A stretch of DNA of 11,263 nt from RUG754 sp045545455 (lineage in GTDB: Bacteria; Bacillota; Clostridia; Peptostreptococcales; Anaerovoracaceae), in the NCBI GenBank assembly GCA_045545455.1, contig JAZQAY010000115.1, positions 1 through 11,263 of the forward strand, written 5' to 3'. Of this stretch, positions 1-5,073 are shown piece by piece. The position numbers and the translations under genes are program-made. Position 1 is the first letter of the stretch, and the number at the start of each line of letters is the position of its first letter. The notes beneath the pieces are model-generated. The model was not told where the DNA came from. It did not search any database and saw only the letters and a list, made by a program, of their open reading frames with translations.

Positions 1-52
1 ATGATACGTTGGCTTTTTCTACCAGTCTCTCTACTTTTTCGAAATTATCCAT
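1..52 (-). CDS. 5' end of a DUF4342-like (UBA-like N-terminus) protein, partial
   Basis: Only the first 17 codons are in the window; the gene runs leftward off the edge. The reverse complement reads MDNFEKVERLVEKANVS, which resembles the amphipathic UBA-like start of DUF4342 proteins (pattern F-E-K-V-E-x-L-x-E-K-A-x-V-S). The ATG is preceded by AAGAAAGAGG at a normal distance, and a strong promoter lies about 150 bp upstream (208-236), so the start is well supported even though the product is not. The family call rests on 17 residues only. Function of DUF4342 proteins is not established. Confidence 0.5.
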   Translation of the reverse strand, partial: MDNFEKVERLVEKANVS

Positions 53-92
53 GATCTTACCTCTTTCTTAAATGTATCTATCTATTAATACC

Positions 93-117
93 ATGACCGG
101 ACTTTTCGGTCCGTCAT
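93..117 (-). other. Hairpin in the leader of the leftmost gene
   Basis: Inverted repeat ATGA-(C bulge)-CGGAC, 6-nt loop, GTCCG-TCAT, giving nine pairs with one bulge. It lies about 40 nt upstream of the start codon of the leftmost gene, inside its predicted 5' UTR. No T-run follows on the minus strand, so it is not a standard terminator. A role in mRNA stability or translation is possible but only inferred. Confidence 0.45.
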
Positions 118-158
118 TTCCTTTTGACAGTTATCATCATAGTATTAATAAATGAATG

Positions 159-192
159 AATCTTTTAAGAAAGATTAAAACAAGATTAAAAC
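159..192. repeat. Inverted repeat plus perfect 11-bp tandem duplication near the transcription start
   Basis: AATCTTT (159-165) and AAAGATT (170-176) form a perfect 7-bp inverted repeat around TAAG. Directly overlapping it, AAGATTAAAAC occurs twice in tandem (171-181 and 182-192), a period of 11 bp, about one helical turn. The block sits just downstream of the predicted start of transcription of the leftmost gene, a plausible operator position. The region is AT-rich, so chance remains possible. Confidence 0.4.
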
Positions 193-207
193 AAAATATT
201 TTTTAAA

Positions 208-236
208 ATTATATCATCTGACATATACTCAGTCAA
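208..236 (-). promoter_or_regulatory. Sigma-A type promoter of the leftmost gene
   Basis: On the minus strand TTGACT (236-231), 17-bp spacer, TATAAT (213-208). Five of six and six of six matches to consensus with ideal spacing. Transcription would start near 201, leaving a 5' UTR of about 150 nt before the ATG at 52. It lies beyond the terminator of the DUF4349 gene, so the leftmost gene is a separate transcription unit. Confidence 0.8.
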
Positions 237-258
237 ACATGCAGTCTTCGTATAACCG

Positions 259-285
259 AAAAGACCCGCCGGCAGGCAGGCCTTT
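259..285 (-). terminator. Rho-independent terminator of the DUF4349 gene
   Basis: On the minus strand: AAA, GGCCTGCC, loop TGCC, GGCGGGTC, TTTT. Eight stem pairs (two G-T) extended by A-T pairs, with a T-run, beginning about 20 nt after the stop codon at 306. Confidence 0.8.
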
Positions 286-305
286 CAGTGGATCGTTGTT
301 TCCCC

Positions 306-1322
306 TTATTTATCTTCTTCCTTTTCATCACCTTTTTTGATCAGTACGTATCTCTCCTGTTTCTTCTTTCCTCCGAAGAGCTTTCCTATCCTGCTGAAGA
401 TATGGAATCTTACGATCAGAACGATGATAACAGCCAGGATGATCAGCTGGATCGCATAGTAGCCTATCCAGTTTATGATCCCTTCGACCCAAAGCCCGAA
501 GTTTGATGCTCCTCTCTGGATGCTTCTCAGGAGTCTCTGTCCGAAGCTGAGTTCCTCGGTCACAGCGGTGGAGTACTCGCTCACCTTCTCGATACTCACG
601 TATACCGTGGAAAAATCGATCAGGCTGTCGTATCTCTGAAGGTCTGATGTGTACTGTTCGATCTGATACTCCGTATCCGAAAGAGCTGTTTCAAGCTCGA
701 TTATGTCGGTCATGTTCGTTGCCTGGGAAAGCAGCGCTTCCAGCCTGTCGTGCTTGTTCTTAAGGGTCTCCAGCCTCCTCTCAGTATCGAAGTAGGCCTG
801 CCCCACGTCCTGGGCGTTCTGGCTCATGTTTACCACGTGGAGCCCGTCGCTCACGGTGTTGATGAACTCACTGAACTTGTCCGAAGGAACCCTCACGGTA
901 TAGCTGGCATACCTGTAGGAATCATCCGAGCTGTAGTAGTTCCCGTTGTCCTGGGTGATATTCTCAAAATATCCCCCTGCCTTCTCCACCATGCCGTAAA
1001 GCGTCTTTTCAGCCTCTTCGAAGTCCAGTGTCTGGACAGCCATATTTGCTGTAAAGATCAGCTTCACGTTTTCTTTGTTAAAGGAACCGGGAAGGCCGAT
1101 GACTGCGCTCCCCGCATCCTCTGCAGCCGCTTCAGACTGTTCCGTACTCATTTCGTACTCCGCTCCATCCGATTCAGCGATGAACGAATTCCCGAAGCCG
1201 TAATAGCCCGCGTCCTTTGACTCATCAGCCGCAGTACCTCCGGAACCCGATGAACTTCCTCCGCAGGCCGCCATGGCGAAGGTCAGCATAAGCGCCAGCA
1301 GGATCACGATGAACTTTTTCAT
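306..1322 (-). CDS. DUF4349 domain-containing lipoprotein, membrane-anchored
   Basis: A 338-residue envelope protein. Residues 1-19 are a lipoprotein signal peptide ending in the lipobox AMAAC, with Cys20 as the lipidated residue. A low-complexity Gly/Ser/Ala/Asp/Glu linker (21-80) follows. DUF4349 covers about 85-305: a beta-rich part (LIFTANMAVQT; YTVRVPSDKFSEF), a charged helical coiled-coil stretch (about 175-235), then a second beta strand (STVYVSIEKV). A membrane helix lies at about 286-306, with a short Lys-rich tail predicted to be cytoplasmic. Lipid and helix would anchor both ends on opposite faces of the membrane. The start is supported by AGGAGG at 1332-1337. It is monocistronic: a terminator lies on either side (1408-1437 upstream, 259-285 downstream). 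I saw no convincing promoter in 1338-1407. Family function is unknown; a role in envelope sensing or assembly would be a guess. Confidence 0.9.
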   Translation of the reverse strand: MKKFIVILLALMLTFAMAACGGSSSGSGGTAADESKDAGYYGFGNSFIAESDGAEYEMSTEQSEAAAEDAGSAVIGLPGSFNKENVKLIFTANMAVQTLDFEEAEKTLYGMVEKAGGYFENITQDNGNYYSSDDSYRYASYTVRVPSDKFSEFINTVSDGLHVVNMSQNAQDVGQAYFDTERRLETLKNKHDRLEALLSQATNMTDIIELETALSDTEYQIEQYTSDLQRYDSLIDFSTVYVSIEKVSEYSTAVTEELSFGQRLLRSIQRGASNFGLWVEGIINWIGYYAIQLIILAVIIVLIVRFHIFSRIGKLFGGKKKQERYVLIKKGDEKEEDK

Positions 1323-1407
1323 TTTCCTTCCCTCCTAAAAAACGTTTATTGAAAAATCCCCTTTGACTTACATACAGCCTGCCATTAAAAAATGTTGCAA
1401 AAAATTT

Positions 1408-1437
1408 AAAAAACACCCCCAAAATTTTTGAGGGTGT
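1408..1437 (-). terminator. Rho-independent terminator of the B3/4-EamA operon
   Basis: On the minus strand: ACACCCTC, loop AAAAATTTT, GGGGGTGT, then a T6 run. It begins 19 nt after the stop codon of the EamA gene (1457) and closes the two-gene operon. A-T pairing inside the loop may extend the stem. Confidence 0.85.
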
Positions 1438-1456
1438 CTGAGATCTGATAATATCT

Positions 1457-1888
1457 TCAGCTCTTATTGATGAAGTAAAGTCCCACCAGGCAGATAACTA
1501 TGCCGAGGACCTTGTTCACTGTTATTGCCTCCTTGTAAAGAAGATATCCGACAAAAAGCAGCGCTATAGCTACAAGGATAGCTTGTACAACGTTTCCGGT
1601 ATTTACGTTCCATCCCACCTTGTACATGAAGATGGCTCCCACTTCCAGACCTACCATCGTGATACCAAGAACAAAAGATGCCCAGTTGGCGTGAGCAGTT
1701 ATCTCCGCAGGAAGATTCCCTCCCCTGCCGATCGTGAAGAACAGCACAGCGCTGACAGCAGCGGCCACTATGTATGACACCGTCATGGCAGCGAAAGCAT
1801 CCATCTCCTGAGGGATGGATTTAGCCGTTATGTGGTAGAAGATATTCGAAAGTACCAGAACCGCTATAGGCCAGTAAAATGCCAGCAT
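1457..1888 (-). CDS. Half-size EamA/DMT-family transporter
   Basis: An integral membrane protein of 143 residues with five hydrophobic segments (about 4-20, 32-53, 68-89, 97-118, 123-140). The end (YLLYKEAITVNKVLGIVICL region) matches the typical last two helices of an EamA repeat: acidic residue after a helix, then an Asn/Lys-Val-Leu-Gly start of the final helix. Most EamA proteins carry two such repeats in about 300 residues; this is a single repeat that would have to dimerise, as small multidrug exporters do. I chose ATG at 1888 over a TTG at 1909: the ATG has AGAGG 7 nt upstream, whereas the TTG would lie inside the preceding gene. It follows the B3/4 gene by 10 nt and shares its promoter and leader. 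The substrate is not visible; amino acids or other small metabolites are common in this superfamily. Confidence 0.85.
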   Translation of the reverse strand: MLAFYWPIAVLVLSNIFYHITAKSIPQEMDAFAAMTVSYIVAAAVSAVLFFTIGRGGNLPAEITAHANWASFVLGITMVGLEVGAIFMYKVGWNVNTGNVVQAILVAIALLFVGYLLYKEAITVNKVLGIVICLVGLYFINKS

Positions 1889-1895
1889 TCCGTTA

Positions 1896-1900
1896 CCTCT
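1896..1900 (-). promoter_or_regulatory. Ribosome binding site that fixes the EamA start
   Basis: AGAGG on the minus strand, 7 nt before ATG (1888-1886). It overlaps the TAG stop of the B3/4 gene (1901-1899), suggesting translational coupling. It argues against the upstream in-frame TTG at 1909. Confidence 0.6.
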
Positions 1901-2609
1901 ATTCTTCAATTACTACCTCGGGATTTTCCTTATTTGCGATAAACTTCTTGACTGTTCCGCCCAGTTCCTTCTGGATCATGGCGCTTAACTCGTCGAGAGC
2001 TGCCTCCAGCTCATCGTGGCGGGAGTTGTTCACCTGCTCGATGATCATGAAAGCGTTTGTAACTTCCTCTGTAAGCATGGTACGTACGGATTCACGCCAG
2101 TTCCAGCAGCGGCAGATAGCTCCGGTGTTGTCCTTGTAAACTACTTCACCGGGAAGAGCGGGCTCATCCTTATCGGAACCATAGGTTACGAAATACTCTC
2201 CTCCGTCAGCAACAGCCAGTCTGATGTCACCGTCGAAAGCGTCGATGTTCTCTCCGCCTACGGGCATGCCGTACTTGAGGGAGATACCGTTATAGATATC
2301 AACGAGAGGATTGATGCATCCGATCTCTCCTCCGTTGGATACACGCTTGAGAAGTGCTTCGATGGAGCATCTTACGCCCTTCTTTGTCTTGAATTCATGA
2401 AATGCGTCTCTCCATACTCTTACGACGGGATTCTCTGTCCACTCTTCAGCCTTGAAGTACTTGGCAGCGATCTTCTCGTTCTCTCTGAGCCAGGGAGCAT
2501 ACTTCTCTTCATCTTCCGGCTGGTTGTTGATGCCGTTACATACCAGAATGCCTATCTCGCAGTCGGGAAACAGTTCAAGGAAAGGCTTCTCCATTACAAA
2601 CTTCTTCAT
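1899..2609 (-). CDS. Free-standing B3/4 domain protein (PheRS beta editing-domain relative)
   Basis: A 236-residue soluble protein. The B3/4 fold spans about residues 60-195: RVWRDAFHEF (64-73), SIEALLKRV (82-90), INPLVDIYNGISLKYGMPVGG (99-119), LPGEVVYKD (152-160) and CWNWRES (168-174). These match the solo B3/4 family (COG3382), homologous to the domain of bacterial phenylalanyl-tRNA synthetase beta that removes mischarged tyrosine. No synthetase or tRNA-anticodon domain is present. Residues 1-55 resemble the usual N-terminal extension of the solo proteins, and the C-terminus (195-236) is a charged helix. Members are often annotated as possible trans-editing or nucleic-acid-binding factors; for this gene that is inference. 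The start is supported by GGAGGT (2615-2620), 5 nt before the ATG. It is first in an operon with the EamA gene and has a long structured leader. Confidence 0.88.
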   Translation of the reverse strand: MKKFVMEKPFLELFPDCEIGILVCNGINNQPEDEEKYAPWLRENEKIAAKYFKAEEWTENPVVRVWRDAFHEFKTKKGVRCSIEALLKRVSNGGEIGCINPLVDIYNGISLKYGMPVGGENIDAFDGDIRLAVADGGEYFVTYGSDKDEPALPGEVVYKDNTGAICRCWNWRESVRTMLTEEVTNAFMIIEQVNNSRHDELEAALDELSAMIQKELGGTVKKFIANKENPEVVIEE

Positions 2610-2756
2610 TTTTTACCTCCGTAATATTATTCAAAAAACTCTCACAGCCGGCGCTCGATGATAAAACAAAAGCGCCTCTACCCGTATCTTCTAAGGCCTA
2701 ACGACACGGATCCGCGCTGTTTCACTCACCCGGCGGCGAGTCAAATTATTCTCTTC
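2610..2756 (-). promoter_or_regulatory. Structured 5' leader, unassigned riboswitch-like candidate
   Basis: About 147 nt lie between the predicted transcription start and the B3/4 start codon. In RNA order I see hairpin I, ACUCGCC (2741-2735) / GGUGAGU (2730-2724). Next comes a closing helix ACAGC (2720-2716) / GCUGU (2648-2644) enclosing two more helices: CCGUGUC (2709-2703) / GAUACGG (2688-2682), with a 14-nt loop containing AGGCCU, and GGCGCU (2676-2671) / AGCGCC (2655-2650), with a 15-nt U-rich loop. This makes a compact three-way junction. GAGAG and a U6 run (2638-2633) follow, then the RBS. No T-box, TPP, FMN, SAM, purine, lysine or cobalamin core motif was recognisable. Helices were found by eye; no energy calculation was run. 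Confidence 0.5.
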
Positions 2757-2762
2757 GCGAAA

Positions 2763-2791
2763 ATTATACAAAATCACTTATTTATTGTCAA
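2763..2791 (-). promoter_or_regulatory. Perfect-consensus promoter of the B3/4-EamA operon
   Basis: On the minus strand TTGACA (2791-2786), 17-bp spacer, TATAAT (2768-2763). All twelve consensus positions match with ideal spacing; the start is expected near 2756. Such a strong promoter in front of a long structured leader suggests that control acts after initiation. Confidence 0.85.
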
Positions 2792-2808
2792 TAAAAATGT
2801 GTTATAAT
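2780..2808 (+). promoter_or_regulatory. Extended -10 promoter of the PAP2 gene
   Basis: TATAAT at 2803-2808 preceded by TGT (2800-2802), i.e. an extended -10 TGnTATAAT. The -35 region (about 2780-2786, TTTATT) is weak. The start is expected near 2815, giving a 30-nt UTR. Its -35 region falls inside the divergent B3/4 promoter, so the two polymerase sites overlap. Confidence 0.65.
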
Positions 2809-2844
2809 CAGTCTCGTTAAATAATTAATTTCGGAAGGTATTAA

Positions 2845-3903
2845 ATGGACTATTTACTTGAACTGCAGGCGCTGAGGGAAAACTGCCCCGAAGCCCTGAA
2901 CATATTACTGCTCGGTATATCCGAATTCATAACTTTCGGAGGCATCATGATCGCGGCCTACATCTACTGGTGCACCAGTAAGCGCGCAGGAGCATACATC
3001 CTGGCCTGCTTCTCCGGAGGCTACATGCTGAACCAGGTGATAAAGAACACCGCCTGCATCTACAGGCCCTGGGTACAGGATCCCAGAATAGAGCTGGCGG
3101 AGGCTGCATCAGGATCGGCAACCGGCTATTCATTCCCAAGCGGCCATACTTTGAGCGCTACCACCGTCTACGGCGGGACAGGCATTTACAGAAGTAAAAA
3201 CAAGCCCTTCGTGGCCTTCATGGCCCTGATGGTGGTCCTCACAGCTTTCGCCAGAAACTGGCTCGGTGCCCACACCCTCCAGGACGTCGTGGTCGCAGCC
3301 ATCGAGGGCATTATCGTTCTCATCATAAACGCCGTGATAGTCAACTGGCTGGTTAAGAAAGACGGATCCTACGCAGGCTCCCCCGACAGCGAAAATAAGT
3401 CCCTTAAAAACAGAACATTTCTCCTCATTATCGGACTGGCCTTCATCGTAGTCTCCATGATCTATATCGAGATCAAACCCTACCCCATGGATTACGATGC
3501 GTCCGGAAATCTCCTGGTCGAGCCCTACGAGATGATAACCGACTGCTACACAGGAGCCGGAATGTTCAGCGGCTTCCTCATTGGCTGGTTCATAGAAAAG
3601 CGCTTCATCGACTACCATCTCCCCAAGGAGAAGAAGCAGAGAGGCTACCGCTTCGTGTACGGCATCCTGGGTCTGATCATCGTGTACCTCGTGATCGCTC
3701 CCCTGATCACCATTCCCTTTGGTGAGCACGTCAGCCACTTCATCAAATACTTCATGGTATTCTTCTGGGTGACCGGCGTCTATCCCGCCCTGGTCAAGTG
3801 GCAGCGCAAGCGCCTCATGAGGATGGAACCCGAGGAACCAGAATTTACAGGTTCAGGAACATGGACCCGCATCTCCGGAAACAAAAACGACAAGCTGAAC
3901 TAA
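2845..3903 (+). CDS. PAP2-family integral-membrane phosphatase
   Basis: A 352-residue polytopic membrane protein. The tripartite acid-phosphatase motif is complete: K67-x6-R74-P75 (KNTACIYRP), P98-S99-G100-H101 (PSGH), and R137-x5-H143-x3-D147 (ARNWLGAHTLQD; Ala replaces the usual Ser before Arg). H101 and H143 are the expected proton donor and nucleophile on the outer membrane face. The PAP2 core occupies about 20-170. A further four membrane helices (about 193-213, 233-255, 268-292, 296-318) form a C-terminal extension, longer than the classic roughly 200-residue PAP2 lipid phosphatases. Likely substrates are lipid or isoprenyl phosphates or diphosphates, such as undecaprenyl diphosphate or phosphatidate, but the sequence does not decide. 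The start has GGAAGG 8-9 nt upstream. It is the only plus-strand gene, monocistronic, and terminated at 3958-4000. Confidence 0.9.
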   Translation: MDYLLELQALRENCPEALNILLLGISEFITFGGIMIAAYIYWCTSKRAGAYILACFSGGYMLNQVIKNTACIYRPWVQDPRIELAEAASGSATGYSFPSGHTLSATTVYGGTGIYRSKNKPFVAFMALMVVLTAFARNWLGAHTLQDVVVAAIEGIIVLIINAVIVNWLVKKDGSYAGSPDSENKSLKNRTFLLIIGLAFIVVSMIYIEIKPYPMDYDASGNLLVEPYEMITDCYTGAGMFSGFLIGWFIEKRFIDYHLPKEKKQRGYRFVYGILGLIIVYLVIAPLITIPFGEHVSHFIKYFMVFFWVTGVYPALVKWQRKRLMRMEPEEPEFTGSGTWTRISGNKNDKLN

Positions 3904-3952
3904 TAATATACGAATATTCTTTGTATATTTTGCATATTTCACAAAGCATTTT

Positions 3953-4000
3953 AAAAGGGTGTCAATTAACTTGTTTTGAAACATAATTGACACCTTTTTT
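3953..4000 (+). terminator. Rho-independent terminator of the PAP2 gene
   Basis: Perfect 11-bp stem GGTGTCAATTA / TAATTGACACC with a 15-nt loop and T6 (3995-4000). A short A-run before the stem gives it some bidirectional character. Confidence 0.88.
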
Positions 4001-4225
4001 CTATTACAAAGCAGCCTCGATTTCCAATTATCAAAATCATATCGCCCTTTTTAATGATTTCAGACCTTATCATTAAGCGGAAGCATGCCAATTTCTTAGT
4101 CTTAAGCCTATTATCCATATTCATTTATATACATCGGGTGTCAATTTAATAGCCGAACGCATCATTTGACACCCGTAATTAAAAAAGGTGTCAAATCCGG
4201 TTGCTTTCCAAAGAATTGACACCTT
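3957..4225. repeat. Gene-free block with three inverted repeats sharing the arm GGTGTCAA/TTGACACC
   Basis: This covers most of the gene-free stretch 3904-4245. Unit 1: GGTGTCAATTA (3958-3968) / TAATTGACACC (3984-3994). Unit 2: CGGGTGTCAA (4135-4144) / TTGACACCCG (4166-4175). Unit 3: AAGGTGTCAA (4185-4194) / TTGACACCTT (4216-4225). Arms are perfect in each unit while the 15-21 nt loops are unrelated. Units 1 and 3 work as terminators on opposite strands; unit 2 has no T-run on either side. The spacer 4001-4134 is AT-rich, with no reading frame longer than about 24 codons that I would call a gene. The outermost arms could also be read as terminal repeats of a 270-bp non-coding element. Confidence 0.7.
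4181..4225 (-). terminator. Rho-independent terminator of the ECF operon
   Basis: On the minus strand: AAGGTGTCAA (4225-4216), 21-nt loop, TTGACACCTT (4194-4185), then T6 running to 4181 (partly shared with the stem). It starts 21 nt after the ecfT stop codon at 4246. Confidence 0.82.
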
Positions 4226-4245
4226 AAGCGATTACATTTATATCC

Positions 4246-5073
4246 TCACATCCACGGGCTCCAGAATCTCGTTCCTCTGCTCACGTTTGACCAGATGGCA
4301 AGTACCAGGAGGATCCCGCAAAACACCATGCTCAGAATATCCTTTGCTGTAAAGGGCCTTGCCATGTACCAGGTCCTTTTTTTGTTCTTTCCGAAGCCGC
4401 GGAGCTCCATGGCGTTCGATATGGTCTCTATCCTGTCCATGCTCATTATGATCAGCGGTATCAGTATGGAAGATGCCGACTTGAGCCTCTGAACCAGGGA
4501 GACTTTTTTGCTCATCTCGATACCCCTGGCCTGCTGGGCTTTGGATATCTCGTTGAATTCCTTCTGTATATCGGGAATGTAGCGAAGAGCCAGTGACACC
4601 GAATATGCTATGGAATACTTCACTCCTATCCTGTTAAGGGACGCCGCGAATTCGCTGGGCTGCGTCGTGCAGACGAAGAGCAAAATTATGGGTATCGAAC
4701 TTAAGTATTTCAGCACCAGGTTGAGGTGGTACCACAGCTGTTCCGCCGTGAGGTACTTGCCTCCCCAGAGAGGCAGCAGCTGATGGCAGGTGCCGTAAAG
4801 GCCCACGCCGTGCTCAGGGCTGAACAGGAATACCAGGATGTTGTTCAGCACCATGAAAGCCAGGGTGAAACCCAGCATGAACTTCACGTCGCTCAGCTTT
4901 ATCTTCGAGATCCCGAAGAGAATGAAAGCTATGATGGGAAGCGCCGTCAGTATCCTGGTGTCATAGGTCATCATGGTGGCGAATGTCCAGAGGAGCACGC
5001 AAACCAGTTTGGTGGCCCCGGTAAGTTCGTGTATCGGAGACTTTCTGGAAATGTAGTTAAAGAGGTTCTGCAT
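4246..5073 (-). CDS. ecfT: ECF transporter transmembrane component EcfT
   Basis: A 275-residue membrane protein that scaffolds an energy-coupling-factor vitamin or micronutrient importer, joining the S component to the ATPases. The N-terminus (NYISRKSPIHELTGATKL) is typical of EcfT/CbiQ. Hydrophobic helices occur at about 20-35, 41-55, 65-84, 118-135 and 245-262. The two cytoplasmic coupling motifs are present: A-R-G at 182-184 (KAQQARGIE) and L-R-G at 224-226 (AMELRGFG), whose Arg residues contact the ATPases. A longer reading from 5130 exists, but ATG at 5073 has AGGAGGT 9 nt upstream and begins the family's usual N-terminus; the extra 19 residues (rich in Gly, Ser and Arg) look untranslated. 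It overlaps the end of the ATPase gene by 17 nt, implying translational coupling, and is the last gene of the operon. Confidence 0.92.
   Translation of the reverse strand: MQNLFNYISRKSPIHELTGATKLVCVLLWTFATMMTYDTRILTALPIIAFILFGISKIKLSDVKFMLGFTLAFMVLNNILVFLFSPEHGVGLYGTCHQLLPLWGGKYLTAEQLWYHLNLVLKYLSSIPIILLFVCTTQPSEFAASLNRIGVKYSIAYSVSLALRYIPDIQKEFNEISKAQQARGIEMSKKVSLVQRLKSASSILIPLIIMSMDRIETISNAMELRGFGKNKKRTWYMARPFTAKDILSMVFCGILLVLAIWSNVSRGTRFWSPWM

Noticed and set aside
124..151. Plus-strand TTGACA-N16-TAATAA promoter-like sequence
   Set aside because: The region is AT-rich and no plus-strand gene follows; downstream sequence is the terminator and coding region of minus-strand genes.
2016..2624. 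Plus-strand open frame opposite the B3/4 gene (202 codons)
   Set aside because: The minus-strand frame has a good RBS and a clear B3/4 domain; the plus-strand frame is an antisense shadow.
2644..2690. Possible lysine riboswitch in the B3/4 leader (AGAGGCGC resembles the lysine aptamer 5' core)
   Set aside because: The remaining core (AGUA, GCUGAAAGG-like and CGCCGAAG-like segments) is absent, and there is not enough length before the RBS for the five-helix lysine aptamer.
2610..2756. T-box leader, expected for a tRNA-related gene
   Set aside because: No AGGGUGGNACCGCG-type T-box sequence and no Stem I / specifier layout could be found.
3130..3738. Long minus-strand open frame opposite the PAP2 gene (202 codons)
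   Set aside because: It is the complement of a gene with a complete PAP2 catalytic motif; its translation is His/Asp/Glu-rich with no recognisable domain or RBS.
4001..4134. Short minus-strand peptide frames between the palindromes (for example a 24-codon frame near 4040)
   Set aside because: No ribosome binding site or recognisable product, and the frames run into the terminator arms.
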